From the NCBI RefSeq assembly GCF_000820045.1, contig NZ_CDBJ01000021.1, positions 1 through 41,993 on the forward strand: 41,993 nucleotides of DNA, given 5' to 3'. The position numbers were made by a program, and so were the translations under genes. This DNA comes from Aeromonas rivuli (lineage in GTDB: Bacteria > Pseudomonadota > Gammaproteobacteria > Enterobacterales > Aeromonadaceae). Under the pieces are notes generated by a model that saw nothing but the letters and a program-made list of their open reading frames with translations, searched no databases and was not told where the DNA came from. This document shows positions 8,892 to 17,733 of this stretch, one piece after another; the stretch's first letter is position 1; each line of letters starts with the position of its first letter.

Positions 8892-9329
8892 TCACTCATC
8901 AGCATTGACTGGAGTGAAATCGGCGAGGGTGGCGAGCGCCGTCCGCCATGTATCGGCCTCGCTCGCCAAAACTTGTGGATCATAGGCGATGACCGGGTGA
9001 GCCCCCCAGATGGGACCCGGCCAGGCCTTGTCGGCGATGAAGCGCGCCACATGATGCAGGTGCAGTTGGGGCACCAGATTGCCGAGGGCCGCCACATTGA
9101 GTTTGTCAGGGCGCAGGCGCTGCTCCATCAAGGTCGCGACGGCGCAGGACTCCTGCATCAACTGCTGCTGCTGAAGGGGAGCCAGATGATGGATTTCCCG
9201 CAGATCGGCAACCCTGGGCACCAGGATCAACCAGGGATACTGACTCTCTTTGGCGAGCAAGACACGGCACAGGGGCAAGTCGCCGAGCACTCGGGTGTCG
9301 GCGGCCAGGCGGGGATGCAGTTCGAACAT
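8892..9329 (-). CDS. HIT family nucleotide-binding hydrolase
   Basis: A 145-residue histidine-triad protein, predicted to hydrolyse a nucleotide or dinucleotide such as Ap4A-type substrates. The start at 9329 has GAGG five bases upstream. The triad region reads VPQLHLHHVARF (His90, His92, His93), so the canonical H-x-H-x-H pattern appears as H-x-H-H. This spacing is usual in this gammaproteobacterial subfamily, which also carries the preceding DKLNVAALGN block. The exact substrate is unknown. A 98-bp gap separates it from the DUF3334 gene downstream. Confidence 0.85.
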   Translation of the reverse strand: MFELHPRLAADTRVLGDLPLCRVLLAKESQYPWLILVPRVADLREIHHLAPLQQQQLMQESCAVATLMEQRLRPDKLNVAALGNLVPQLHLHHVARFIADKAWPGPIWGAHPVIAYDPQVLASEADTWRTALATLADFTPVNADE

Positions 9330-9442
9330 GAAAACCTCGGCGCGGTTAAGGGGGCACTGATGTGGGCCCACCTTACTGTATGCGCTTTGGCAAGGAAAGC
9401 AGGAGAGCGGACGGCAAGCGCGCTCTCCTGCTCGCCACGACA

Positions 9443-10081
9443 CTAGAGCTGAGGAACGGCCCAGCCGATGAAGCGCTTGCGCAGCGCCGGATCGGCCTGC
9501 AGGAACAGTTGCTGCAACTGGGCTTCCAGGCCGCTGGCGCTCAGCGGCCGAGGGCTCACCCCCTGCACGGCCTGCGCCGGGGCGATCAGTGCCAGCGCCG
9601 CAACCCCGCCATCCCGGTTGTAATCGGCCAGGCGCTCGGGCCAATCGATGCCCAGTTGCAGACCCTGGCTGGCCAGCTCATCCTGAGTGAAGGCGACCGG
9701 CTGGCCCTGACCATCGTCCAGGCTAAGCTTGGGCGCCTTGGCAAAGGCGGCCATCTGCTCGCCACTGTTCAGTGCACCGGCGGCGACATCCGGCAGCAGT
9801 TGCAGCTGACCGCTGTGGCGTTCGACCCGAACCACCTGCGGCTCCGAAAGATGATGGGTGTCGTTGTCGCTGCTGGTGCGGCTCTCTTCCACCCCGTCAT
9901 AGCGGATCAGCAGCTGAGCGACCCCCTCCTTCAAGGTGGCGCTGTGCTCATCGAGGATCTTGCCCTCTTGCACCGCCAGCAGCTGAAACGGCGCAGGCAC
10001 CGATACCCTGATCTCGGCCAGCGCGGCCGCACTCCATGACCCTGCGCCCAATAACAGGGCAAGGCCCCATGCTCTGTTCAT
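9443..10081 (-). CDS. DUF2057 family secreted protein (YccT/UPF0319-like)
   Basis: A 212-residue protein from the ATG at 10081. The signal peptide ends at about residue 22 (SAAALA/EIRVSVPAPFQLL). The mature N-terminus, with a -LLAVQEGKILDEHSATLKEG- pattern followed by a QLLIRYDG strand, fits the DUF2057/UPF0319 family of periplasmic proteins, which includes E. coli YccT, reported to affect curli assembly. The function here is not known. Two ATGs lie eight and seven codons upstream; I chose the one that gives a compact signal peptide. It stands alone on the reverse strand. Confidence 0.75.
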   Translation of the reverse strand: MNRAWGLALLLGAGSWSAAALAEIRVSVPAPFQLLAVQEGKILDEHSATLKEGVAQLLIRYDGVEESRTSSDNDTHHLSEPQVVRVERHSGQLQLLPDVAAGALNSGEQMAAFAKAPKLSLDDGQGQPVAFTQDELASQGLQLGIDWPERLADYNRDGGVAALALIAPAQAVQGVSPRPLSASGLEAQLQQLFLQADPALRKRFIGWAVPQL

Positions 10082-10244
10082 CTTGTCATCCATTATCTGT
10101 TGCACTCATGGCCCGCTACCTTAACGAGCCTTTGTGACAGGCAGATAACAGCCAGGAGTGGCCATCTGGCCGGGGGGATTGTTATTTGAGCACTGTGCGG
10201 CGGATATCCTCATCCCCCCTGTTTTACCCAACGCTTGCGCGCCC

Positions 10245-11144
10245 TCACACCAGATAGTGCGGATGCTCTTGAAACCACGCCTGCAACAGTTGCTTGAACA
10301 GTTTGATCTTGCGCGGTACCCGCCGCCGCTGGGCATGGAGGATGTGAATGGGATGCAGCGCGCTTTGCCAGTCGGGCAGCAGCAAGCTCAGTTGGCCCCG
10401 ATCCAGCAGGGGCTCGACCAGCATCAACGGGCACTTGGTGGGCCCCATGTCGGCCACCGCCAGTTGCACCAGGGTGCTGTAGTGATTGGCGCGTACCCGG
10501 CCCTGCACCAGTATGCTGACCTCCTCCCCTTCCCTGTTGAAATGCCACTGCTCCCAGGCAGGATTATGATCCTGCAGCAAACAGGAGTGGGCGGCGAGTT
10601 CATAGGGGGTCGTCGGCAGACCATGGCCCGCCACCCAGGCCGGGCTCGCCACCACCACATCCCTGAGCCGTCCCAGAGAGAGGGCGACCAGATTGTCCGG
10701 GATCCGCTCCATGGCACGCAGGGCGATGTCATGTTCCCCCTGGCGCATGTCGAGGGCGGTATTGGTGAAGTTGAACTCGACCGTCACCCCGGGACAGAGG
10801 CGCGCGAAGCGCTCAAGCAGCTCGGCCGCCATCCTGTCTCCAGTGCTGACCGGGCAGGTGAAACGCAATCGGCCGCTGTCCTCTTCCGTCAGTGCCTGTA
10901 TGTCCTGCTGAGCCTGCTGGGCCAGGGCAAAGATCTGACCCGCCTGCTGGTAGAGGGTCTTGCCTGCCTCGGTCAGGCTGAGCCTGCGGGTGGTACGCTG
11001 CAACAACTGGGCATTGAGGCTGCGCTCCAGGCTGCTGACATGGCGGCTGAGCATGCCTTTGCTCACCCCCAGTGCGTCGGCTGCCGCCGAGAAACTGCCC
11101 CTCAGTACCACCTGATAGAAGCTCGATAGATGGCCTATCTCCAC
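10245..11144 (-). CDS. LysR-family transcriptional regulator
   Basis: A 299-residue LTTR. The N-terminal winged helix is clear (SFYQVVLRGSFSAAADALGV-SKGMLSRHVSSLE, residues about 8-42), with the conserved RTTRRLSLTEAG wing, followed by a periplasmic-binding-like effector domain. Translation starts at GTG (11142-11144), with GGAG eight bases upstream. It is divergent from the SDR gene at 11243 with a 98-bp shared region, the classic arrangement in which the regulator controls its neighbour and itself. The effector is unknown. Confidence 0.9.
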   Translation of the reverse strand: MEIGHLSSFYQVVLRGSFSAAADALGVSKGMLSRHVSSLERSLNAQLLQRTTRRLSLTEAGKTLYQQAGQIFALAQQAQQDIQALTEEDSGRLRFTCPVSTGDRMAAELLERFARLCPGVTVEFNFTNTALDMRQGEHDIALRAMERIPDNLVALSLGRLRDVVVASPAWVAGHGLPTTPYELAAHSCLLQDHNPAWEQWHFNREGEEVSILVQGRVRANHYSTLVQLAVADMGPTKCPLMLVEPLLDRGQLSLLLPDWQSALHPIHILHAQRRRVPRKIKLFKQLLQAWFQEHPHYLV

Positions 11145-11242
11145 TTAATTAACTCCAAAATGACAACAATTGGTTTATTTTAAGCGCTTTTTATTCTTTT
11201 TTGGCGCGCTATCATCAACACATCCCAACAAGGAGTGCAGCC
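11145..11242. promoter_or_regulatory. Shared divergent control region of the LysR and SDR genes
   Basis: A 98-bp AT-rich spacer between divergent genes. It contains a TTAATTAA palindrome beside the regulator's start and AT-rich sequence typical of LTTR binding regions. Operators and promoters are expected here, but I cannot place a single T-N11-A box with confidence. Confidence 0.5.
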
Positions 11243-11845
11243 ATGAAAATAGTGATTGTCGGTGCCAGTGGCACAGTCGGTTCCGCCGTCAGCAGCCTGC
11301 TGGCAACTCAACATGAGATTGTCCGGGTCGGTCGCAGCCAGGGGGATGCCACCGTCGACATGACGGATGGTGCCTCCATCGCCGCCCTGTTTGCAGGCAT
11401 CGGCCGGTTCGATGCCCTGGTGGTCGCCAGCGGCAATGTGGCCTTCGCCCCTCTCACCGAGCTGACCGATGAGCAGTGGCAGCTCGGCCTGGAGAGCAAG
11501 CTGATGGGCCAAGTCAAACTGACCCGCGCCGCCATTCCCTATCTGAACGAAGGGGGTTCCATCACCCTGATCAGCGGCATATTGAGCGAAGAGCCCATCA
11601 ACTGGGGCTGCAGTGCCACCACCATCAATGGCGCCATAGAACACTTCGCCAAGGCGGCCGCCTGCGAGCTGCCCAAAGGGCTGCGCATCAATGTGGTGAG
11701 CCCGACCCTGTTGACCGAGTCGATGGATAAGTACGCAGCCTTCTTCCCCGGCTTCGAGCCCGTGCCGGCCGCCCGAGTGGCTCTGGCCTATCAGAAATCC
11801 GTGCTCGGGGTGCAGACCGGTCAGGTGTTCAGGGTCAATGCTTGA
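11243..11845 (+). CDS. Atypical short-chain dehydrogenase/reductase
   Basis: A 200-residue Rossmann-fold protein from ATG 11243 (AAGGAG upstream). The dinucleotide-binding loop is GASGTVGS near the N-terminus, and a SDR-type SITLISGILS strand carries the Ser. The position where classical SDRs have Tyr-x-x-x-Lys reads GCSATTINGAIEHFAKAA, so both Tyr and Lys are absent. This matches a known small-SDR subgroup ending in SPTLLTES…FFPGFEPVPA…QTGQVFRV. Catalysis must differ from textbook SDRs or the protein may bind nucleotide without classic chemistry. It is divergent from, and probably controlled by, the LysR gene. Confidence 0.85.
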   Translation: MKIVIVGASGTVGSAVSSLLATQHEIVRVGRSQGDATVDMTDGASIAALFAGIGRFDALVVASGNVAFAPLTELTDEQWQLGLESKLMGQVKLTRAAIPYLNEGGSITLISGILSEEPINWGCSATTINGAIEHFAKAAACELPKGLRINVVSPTLLTESMDKYAAFFPGFEPVPAARVALAYQKSVLGVQTGQVFRVNA

Positions 11846-11880
11846 TCCCTGCGGCCTCGCTGCCAAGCCAGATCAGCAAT

Positions 11881-11909
11881 AAAAAACGGGCCCCGCAATG
11901 GGGCCCGTT
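11881..11909 (-). terminator. Terminator shared by the SDR gene and purC
   Basis: Stem AACGGGCCCC / GGGGCCCGTT (11885-11894 and 11100-series partner at 11900-11909) with loop GCAAT. On the reverse strand the stem is followed by six Ts, so it is a strong terminator for purC; it can also close the forward SDR gene. Confidence 0.85.
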
Positions 11910-11931
11910 CATTTATCAGCTGGTTGCTTTC

Positions 11932-11961
11932 ATCGCCAGCAAACGTTTGTTTTTCGGCGAT
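11932..11961. repeat. Nested inverted repeat downstream of purC
   Basis: An outer repeat ATCGCC / GGCGAT encloses the perfect palindrome CAAACGTTTG (11940-11949). The inner part resembles a PurR/LacI-type operator core (GCAAACGTTT), but it sits after purC rather than before it. It could equally be an RNA hairpin in the purC 3' UTR. Confidence 0.4.
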
Positions 11962-11975
11962 AAAAAAGCGTAGCC

Positions 11976-13079
11976 TCAGTCGATCAGGCCGTACTGCTCA
12001 CGCAGCACCTCGATGATCTCCTGCTTGGGATTGGCACTGCGCACCAGCTTGTGGCCGATGATCTTCTCGGCGATACCCACGTAGGTGTTGGAGATATCCA
12101 TCATCACCTCGGTGGGCAACTTGTTGTCCCGAGCCAGGGCAAAACGTTCCGGCATGCGGTGCTTGTTGAGCAGTATGTCCGGATCCGGGAAGTGGTTCAG
12201 CAGCCACTGACGGAAACCCTCTTTGGATTTCTCGATGATCTCGCCTTCGCGCAGGGCCGGGCCGTCCCAGATGCGGGAGCTGTCCGGGGTGCCCACTTCA
12301 TCCATATAGATGAGCTTCTCGCGGCCTTCGGCATCATGGACGTAACCAAACTCGAACTTGGTGTCGACAAAGACCTGATCCAGCGCGGCCAGGGCATCGC
12401 TGATGACACTGAAGCCTTCCTTGAGCAGCACTTCGTAGCGATCTATGTCATCCAGACTGCTGAAGTTGAAGCCCTGGTAGTGGCGCTCGATGTCGGCACG
12501 GGAGACGTTGACGTCATCGGCCTCGGGCACCCCTTCCAGACCGGTCAGCACACCCTTGGTAGAAGGGGTGATCAGGGTCTCAGGCAGCTTCTGATCCTTA
12601 TTCAGACCTTCCGGCAGTGTGATACCGCAGAATTCGCGCTCGCCATTCTTGTAGGCACGCCACATGGAGCCGGTGATGTACTGGCGGGCAATGGCCTCGA
12701 TCATCACGGGACGGGCTTTTTGCACTATCCAGACGAAGGGGTGCGGGATGTCCAGGATGTGGCTGTCGGCCAGTCCCTTCTCCTTGAACAACTTGAACCA
12801 GTGGCTGGAGATGGCATTGAGTGCCGCGCCCTTGCCCGGTACGCCGTTCAGTCCGTCCACCCCCTGCCAGATGCAGTCGAAGGCAGAGATACGGTCACTG
12901 ATCACCATGATGGCCAGCGGCGCATCGGCCGGCACATCATAGCCTTTCTCTCTGATGAGCCGGGCACTGTCTGCCTGGGTCAACCAGTAGACGCTGCGCA
13001 CTTTGCCGGAATGGACAGGTTTATCGGTACGGATCGGTAAATCGTCATTCACCGCCAATACTTGATCTGCAAGACTCAT
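11976..13079 (-). CDS. purC: Phosphoribosylaminoimidazole-succinocarboxamide synthase
   Basis: SAICAR synthetase of de novo purine synthesis: joins aspartate to CAIR using ATP. It is 367 aa, the longer form found in Vibrio, Shewanella and Aeromonas rather than the roughly 237-residue E. coli type. Recognisable features are KVRSVYWL near the N-terminus, [23 protein letters not shown], and the late KFEFGYV…[12 protein letters not shown] segment. The ATG at 13079 ([12 protein letters not shown]) was chosen; the further N-terminal open stretch is leader sequence. It follows dapA-bamC but is separated from bamC by an intrinsic terminator, so it probably has its own promoter in 13080-13199, although none stands out and no PurR box is seen there. 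Confidence 0.95.
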   Translation of the reverse strand: MSLADQVLAVNDDLPIRTDKPVHSGKVRSVYWLTQADSARLIREKGYDVPADAPLAIMVISDRISAFDCIWQGVDGLNGVPGKGAALNAISSHWFKLFKEKGLADSHILDIPHPFVWIVQKARPVMIEAIARQYITGSMWRAYKNGEREFCGITLPEGLNKDQKLPETLITPSTKGVLTGLEGVPEADDVNVSRADIERHYQGFNFSSLDDIDRYEVLLKEGFSVISDALAALDQVFVDTKFEFGYVHDAEGREKLIYMDEVGTPDSSRIWDGPALREGEIIEKSKEGFRQWLLNHFPDPDILLNKHRMPERFALARDNKLPTEVMMDISNTYVGIAEKIIGHKLVRSANPKQEIIEVLREQYGLID

Positions 13080-13199
13080 GGCTTTTAACACTTCCTGTTG
13101 TGGGGGTTGATAAAACACACATGCCAGGCCCCTGTTGCTGGGGACTAGCCAAACACACGCACCAAGCAAGCCCCCAGTTTGTAGGGGATTAACCTAATA

Positions 13200-13224
13200 A
13201 AACAGGGGCACTAGGCCCCTGTTT
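13200..13224 (-). terminator. Terminator after bamC
   Basis: Stem AAACAGGGGC / GCCCCTGTTT with loop ACTAG, directly after the TAG of bamC and followed on the reverse strand by TTTTATT. It separates dapA-bamC from purC, or leaks to permit read-through. Confidence 0.85.
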
Positions 13225-14352
13225 CTATTCTGCTGTTGCTGCGGCTTGATCGGCCTGGGCCTTGGCGAATGCCTCGGACAGACTGATATACATCTGGGAG
13301 ATAGTCCCGGACGACACAGGTTTTTTATCCTTGTCGAACAGGGTGATGGAGGTCTTGCCCCCCGCCATCTCGCCGAGCTGGAAGCGGTATTTATCCTCCT
13401 CCAGCTTGAAGGGCTCAGCCCCCTTGGCTTGCCAGAAATCGCTGCCCGGATCGTCATACTCGACGTCGATCCAGCCCAGAGACTGTTGGGTATCCTTGAT
13501 GACGAAACCGTAGCCAGGCAGGATCTGGTTGAGGCGACGCCACACCTGATCGAAGGATCCCCCGGCAATCCAGGCGCTCAAATCGTTGTTGTCCAGACCG
13601 AGCTGCAACGCCATGCCATCGCTAGATTTGTGCTGCTCGCGCGCCTTGAGCTCTTTGTCGTAATAGAGGGAGAACTGGTTCAGGGCGCGGGTCGCGTAGC
13701 GTTTGGCCTCGGCTGGCGTCAGGCTGGTCGTGGTCTCACCGTCGAGGATCTCTTCATGATCGACCACCTTCACCGACATGTTGACCGCATGGCGCTGGAG
13801 ATCATTTTTCAAGACGAACTGGTAACGCTGACGGATCTGATAATCGTCATCTTCCTCACCCCAGCCATCGAGCGCCAAGGTGTTGTCGAACCAGCCGGTC
13901 TCCAGTACACCGCTCTGGCGATCCAGCGTCTCGGTAGTGACCTTGTATTTGGCCAGGAAGTTCATCAGGAAGGCCCAGGTATCATTCTGAATATCCTGCT
14001 GGGTGCTCAGGGCATAGAAAGAGACCGTGGGGTCGGCCGCATTGGCCACCACCTGGCTACCCGGTACCACAGTCAACAACTGGGCGGGTGGACGCACGTC
14101 CACCTTGGCACCAATGGCGCCTTCGCGGCTGCTCTCGGGCAGGGCGGGGATATTGAAATCGCTGTTAAAGGCGGGGCTCTGCAACCCGGCAGGTATCAGG
14201 AAAGCGCGGCCTTCCAGGCGGGCTTCCTCATACTCGAAACCACGGTTGGCCATCTTGCGTTCTGCCGGTGAGCTGCAACCGGCCAGTACGGCCAGGGTCA
14301 CCACACTCATGGCCAGACGCACTGCACTTCCCTTTCCGTTTGTTTTAAACAC
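13225..14352 (-). CDS. bamC: Outer-membrane assembly factor BamC (NlpB) lipoprotein
   Basis: Lipoprotein component of the BAM complex that inserts beta-barrel proteins into the outer membrane. It is 375 aa with a lipobox LAGC at about residue 26, then an unstructured N-terminal stretch and two helix-grip domains; [15 protein letters not shown] lies in the C-terminal half. Translation starts at GTG (14350-14352), overlapping the 3' end of dapA by 8 nt, which suggests translational coupling. The dapA-bamC order is conserved in enterobacteria. It is closed by the terminator at 13200-13224. Confidence 0.93.
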   Translation of the reverse strand: MFKTNGKGSAVRLAMSVVTLAVLAGCSSPAERKMANRGFEYEEARLEGRAFLIPAGLQSPAFNSDFNIPALPESSREGAIGAKVDVRPPAQLLTVVPGSQVVANAADPTVSFYALSTQQDIQNDTWAFLMNFLAKYKVTTETLDRQSGVLETGWFDNTLALDGWGEEDDDYQIRQRYQFVLKNDLQRHAVNMSVKVVDHEEILDGETTTSLTPAEAKRYATRALNQFSLYYDKELKAREQHKSSDGMALQLGLDNNDLSAWIAGGSFDQVWRRLNQILPGYGFVIKDTQQSLGWIDVEYDDPGSDFWQAKGAEPFKLEEDKYRFQLGEMAGGKTSITLFDKDKKPVSSGTISQMYISLSEAFAKAQADQAAATAE

Positions 14353-15232
14353 TCGCCATCAACTCCGCAGTCGTCAGAGCCTGCGTCATCGCCTGTTCGC
14401 CCTCGGGGGTGAGGTCGGTCAGCGGCAGACGCAGGGTCGCCGTCGCTATCAATCCCAATCGGGCACAGGCCCACTTGACGGGGATGGGACTCGGCTCGCA
14501 GAACAGAGTCCGATGCAACGGCATCAATCGATTGTTGATGTCATGGGCCAGACCGGCATCGCCAGTCAGGGCAGCACGACACATGTCGGCCATCTGGGCC
14601 GCCGCAATATTGGTGGTGACGGAGATGACCCCATCGCCCCCTTGCAGCATAAAATCACATCCAGTCGCATCATCGCCACTGTAGAGAAGAAAATCGGATC
14701 CACACAACTCGCGCAGCAGCGGCGTGCGCGTCAGATCGCCGGTTGCCTCTTTCAAGCCGATGATCCCCGGCACCTTGGCCAGCCGAGCCACTGTCTCGGG
14801 TTTGAGATCGCAACAGGTGCGCCCCGGCACATTATAAAGAATTTGAGGCAGACCACTAGCCTCGGCGATCGCACAATAGTGACGATAGAGACCTTCTTGG
14901 GTCGGTTTATTGTAATAAGGGGTGACAGAGAGACCCGCTACCACGCCAGTTTGGGCGAGACGTTGAGAGAGTGCGATAGCGTGAGCCGTGCTGTTGGAGC
15001 CACAACCGGCGATGACAGGCACGCGTCCGCCAGCCAGGGCCACGGTCCTTTCCACAACGGCGATATGCTCCTGCTCACTCAGGGTAACCGACTCCCCCGT
15101 GGTGCCGACCGAGACGATGGCCGAGGTCCCGGCAGCCACGTGGTACTCGACAAGACGGGCCAGACTGGCCCAATCGACTTCACCTGAAGCCAGCATAGGG
15201 GTGACAAGAGCGACAAGACTACCGCGTAACAT
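14345..15232 (-). CDS. dapA: 4-hydroxy-tetrahydrodipicolinate synthase
   Basis: First committed enzyme of the diaminopimelate/lysine branch: condenses pyruvate with aspartate semialdehyde. It is 295 aa. The catalytic residues fall at the E. coli positions: Thr44 and Thr45 (SVGTTGES), Tyr133 (LYNVPGRT) and the Schiff-base Lys161 (IGLKEATGD). The start at 15232 has GGGAG upstream. It heads a dapA-bamC transcript and is divergent from gcvR, as in E. coli. Confidence 0.97.
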   Translation of the reverse strand: MLRGSLVALVTPMLASGEVDWASLARLVEYHVAAGTSAIVSVGTTGESVTLSEQEHIAVVERTVALAGGRVPVIAGCGSNSTAHAIALSQRLAQTGVVAGLSVTPYYNKPTQEGLYRHYCAIAEASGLPQILYNVPGRTCCDLKPETVARLAKVPGIIGLKEATGDLTRTPLLRELCGSDFLLYSGDDATGCDFMLQGGDGVISVTTNIAAAQMADMCRAALTGDAGLAHDINNRLMPLHRTLFCEPSPIPVKWACARLGLIATATLRLPLTDLTPEGEQAMTQALTTAELMASV

Positions 15233-15422
15233 GGATATTTCTCCCGATTTTCAGGGGCGTAATGGTAAAGCTGACCCCTTTGAAAAACAAGGGAGGCAGG
15301 TGGCAAGCCGTGTTACCATCCGCCACAAAACGGCGCTATGTCCGCAATGGTGTTCCCCTGCGTGGACCCCGGCTCACCCGAGCCTTCTTGCGCCAGAATA
15401 ATGAATGGACGAGAGAGGACTT

Positions 15423-15956
15423 ATGACGCATTACCTGGTCGTAACGGCCATCGGCACGGACAGGCCTGGCATAGTAAACGAAGTGACTCGCCACGTGAGT
15501 GGCTGTGGCTGCAACATTGTCGACAGCCGCCTTGGCATCTTCGGCAACGAATTCACCTTCATCATGCTGCTGTCCGGTGACTGGAACAGCCTGATGCAGC
15601 TCGAAATAAGCCTGCCCCTGCGCAGTCAGGAGTGGGATCTCATCACCATGATGAAGCGCACCGAGCGCCACCACTCCCTGCAATATGACACCAATGCCAG
15701 TGCCGAGATCCTGATCCGTGACGAGCCGGGCATCGTCAGTCAGTGCACCCAGTTCTTCATTGATCACGGCTGGGACATCCAGGCCATGCAGACCGAAACC
15801 CGGGAGCAGCAGCCTTACAACCGTTTCAAGGCCGCCTTTCAACTCAACCTGACCCGCGCGGGCGAGGTCACCGATTCCGAGGCCGCCTTCGCGACCTTTT
15901 GTCAGAACCTGGGCGCCGAGTCGTTCGAATTTATCATCCACCGCAAGCATGCTTGA
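15423..15956 (+). CDS. gcvR: Glycine cleavage system transcriptional repressor GcvR
   Basis: A 177-residue protein with two ACT-type domains (VVTAIGTDRPGIVNEVTRHV at the start, LIRDEPGIVSQCTQFFIDHG in the middle). GcvR binds GcvA to repress the glycine cleavage operon in the absence of glycine. The ATG at 15423 with AGAGG upstream is preferred over one six codons earlier. Its position divergent from dapA and directly upstream of bcp matches the E. coli gene order. A 40-bp gap to bcp suggests one transcript. Confidence 0.92.
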   Translation: MTHYLVVTAIGTDRPGIVNEVTRHVSGCGCNIVDSRLGIFGNEFTFIMLLSGDWNSLMQLEISLPLRSQEWDLITMMKRTERHHSLQYDTNASAEILIRDEPGIVSQCTQFFIDHGWDIQAMQTETREQQPYNRFKAAFQLNLTRAGEVTDSEAAFATFCQNLGAESFEFIIHRKHA

Positions 15957-15996
15957 GGTGGGATCCCCCGATTGCCCGCTTCACCAAGGAGCCAAG

Positions 15997-16479
15997 ATGT
16001 CCGCCATTGAACCCATCAACCCCTTGTCAGCCGGTGCCATGGCACCCGATTTCACCCTGCAAGATCAGGATGGCCAACCAGTTCGCCTGAGCGATCTGCG
16101 CGGCAAGAAGGTACTGGTCTACTTCTATCCCAAGGCGATGACCCCGGGTTGCACCACCCAGGCCTGCGGCCTGCGCGACGTCAATGCGGAGCTGACCGCC
16201 CTCAATGTGGAGGTGCTTGCCATCAGCCCGGATGCCAGCACGCGCCTCAAAAAATTCGCACAGCGCGACAGCCTCAATTTCCGGCTGCTCAGCGACGAAG
16301 ACCATGCCGTGGCAGATGCCTTCGGGGTCTGGGGTCCGAAGAAATTCATGGGCAAGGAGTATGACGGCATCCATCGCCTGAGCTTCCTCATCGACGAAGA
16401 GGGCAAGATTGTCCACCGCTTCGACAAGTTCAAGACCAGCAACCACCACCAGGTGGTGCTGGACTTCGTCAAGGGCTAA
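15997..16479 (+). CDS. bcp: Thioredoxin-dependent thiol peroxidase (Bcp/PrxQ)
   Basis: Peroxiredoxin of the BCP/PrxQ group that reduces hydroperoxides. It is 160 aa from ATG 15997 (AAGGAG upstream). Peroxidatic Cys52 and resolving Cys57 lie in the motif TPGCTTQACGLRD, with the following NAELTALNVEVLAISPD and WGPKKFMGKEYDGIHRLSFL blocks typical of the family. It is likely cotranscribed with gcvR, and hairpins follow it at 16503-16526 and 16539-16563. Confidence 0.95.
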   Translation: MSAIEPINPLSAGAMAPDFTLQDQDGQPVRLSDLRGKKVLVYFYPKAMTPGCTTQACGLRDVNAELTALNVEVLAISPDASTRLKKFAQRDSLNFRLLSDEDHAVADAFGVWGPKKFMGKEYDGIHRLSFLIDEEGKIVHRFDKFKTSNHHQVVLDFVKG

Positions 16480-16502
16480 GCCCATCCCCGCAACCGGGGC
16501 TG

Positions 16503-16526
16503 TCATCCCAGCCATGGCTGGGATGA
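16503..16526. repeat. Perfect 24-nt palindrome after bcp
   Basis: TCATCCCAGCCA and its exact complement abut without a spacer, centred on CCATGG. It may form a hairpin in the 3' UTR or be a dispersed intergenic palindrome. It is followed by the real terminator. Confidence 0.55.
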
Positions 16527-16538
16527 GACAGATGAAAC

Positions 16539-16563
16539 AAGAGAGGGCCCGGGGCCCTCTCTT
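16539..16563 (+). terminator. Terminator of gcvR-bcp
   Basis: Stem AAGAGAGGGCC / GGCCCTCTCTT with a CGG loop. The downstream T content is low (CTTGCTGTG), but the stem is strong. Confidence 0.65.
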
Positions 16564-16721
16564 GCTGTGTGCCGTTGTGCCGCACTCTCTTTGATGCCCC
16601 ACGTTGGGCACGGCCCGACTCACCGCCAGGTTTTTTGACGACAACTCCCCTTCGAGATCAAAAAATTCATCTGATATCTGGGTTAACTTGGTGCCAGTTT
16701 CATCTTGCAGCGAGAAAACCC

Positions 16722-17222
16722 ATGAACATGAGCCACACCGAGCGCCTGATCCTCAGCAACCAGTACGAGATCCTGGCCAAGCTCAACCCGGAGCGAGCCG
16801 CCCACTATCAGCGCGCCAGTACCATCATCGAAAAGGGTTACTGCCTGCAGATCCTCGAGCTGGAAAAACACTTCGGCCACCTGGATCTGGCCACCTGCCA
16901 AGGGGTGCTGGACACCCTGGAGCTGCACCATGCCCTGGCCATCTCCTGGGGGAACCTGGATCCGGTCAATCAGGGGGAGATAGCAGCCAGTCGACTGCGC
17001 TTCAACGGCTACAGCCGCAGCCAGGAAGCCGCCCTGGCAGACTATGTCTGCTTCCTGCTCGAGGTGGACAAGCGCTTCCCCGAGCTGGACTGCCCCTGCG
17101 ACGAACTCTCCAGCGACATTGCCATGGGTGACAAATACCAGCGGATGCTGGCGGTGTGGCGCCAGTGTCCACGTCAGTACAAGCTCTCCATCCAGGAGAT
17201 CCGCAAGATCCTGGCCGCCTGA
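16722..17222 (+). CDS. yfbU: YfbU family protein (UPF0304)
   Basis: A 166-residue cytoplasmic protein very similar in layout to E. coli YfbU: RLILSNQYEILAKLNPE at the start, IIEKGYCLQILELEKHFG, and a closing KYQRMLAVWRQCPRQYKLS. In E. coli YfbU has been linked to cell death, but its molecular role is unsettled. The first ATG (16722) of an M-N-M start was chosen, mirroring the M-E-M start of E. coli; its ribosome-binding site is weak. It is convergent with yfbV and upstream of ackA-pta, as in enterobacteria. Confidence 0.9.
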   Translation: MNMSHTERLILSNQYEILAKLNPERAAHYQRASTIIEKGYCLQILELEKHFGHLDLATCQGVLDTLELHHALAISWGNLDPVNQGEIAASRLRFNGYSRSQEAALADYVCFLLEVDKRFPELDCPCDELSSDIAMGDKYQRMLAVWRQCPRQYKLSIQEIRKILAA

Positions 17223-17255
17223 GGGTACCGCCGATGCACAACCCGACCGATAAAA

Positions 17256-17275
17256 AAGGCGCCCCGGGGCGCCTT
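17256..17275. terminator. Bidirectional terminator between yfbU and yfbV
   Basis: A 20-nt perfect palindrome (AAGGCGCCCC and complement). It is preceded by AAAAAA on the forward strand, so the yfbV transcript ends in a T-run. Confidence 0.9.
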
Positions 17276-17292
17276 GATGCATCAAGCTGGGC

Positions 17293-17733
17293 TCACTCGT
17301 AGAGGAAGGATTTATCGAGCTGCTTGAAAGCGGCGTTGAGGGTATCGGCCAGCTCTTCATAGCGAGGCTGGGCCACCAGCTGACGGCGGCCGCCCTGCTC
17401 GTTCATCTTGCTATTGATCTCCCGGTACCAACTGGCCAGAGAGGGCGGCAGGCGGGTGGCGGCACGCTGGCCGAGCCAGTAATAACCTTGCAGCGGCAGG
17501 CTGAGCAGGAAGAGCACGCTGGTGATGACCGAAGGCCAGTAGTAATCCTGACCAAACTGGAACTGCAGCATGATGCTGAGCACGGCCAGGGCCGGGATCA
17601 CCTTGAGGGCAAACTCGGTGGCGCGGATGACACGGTTTTCAGGAAACAGCGGATTGAGCTCGGGACGGCGCGGCCAAATCGTCATATAATGTCGGCCTTG
17701 CTGTAACTTAGTTCCAAAAGAATTCATGCTCAT
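17293..17733 (-). CDS. yfbV: YfbV family inner-membrane protein (UPF0208)
   Basis: A 146-residue protein with two TM helices (about residues 43-63 and 68-88) flanked by soluble ends. The conserved blocks ENRVIRATEFALKVIPALAV, SLPLQGYYWLGQRAAT and YEELADTLNAAFKQLDKSFL identify YfbV. In E. coli it is reported to limit the spread of Ter macrodomain organisation. The start at 17733 has GGAGG four bases upstream; an ATG two codons later is possible. It is divergent from ackA. Confidence 0.92.
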   Translation of the reverse strand: MSMNSFGTKLQQGRHYMTIWPRRPELNPLFPENRVIRATEFALKVIPALAVLSIMLQFQFGQDYYWPSVITSVLFLLSLPLQGYYWLGQRAATRLPPSLASWYREINSKMNEQGGRRQLVAQPRYEELADTLNAAFKQLDKSFLYE

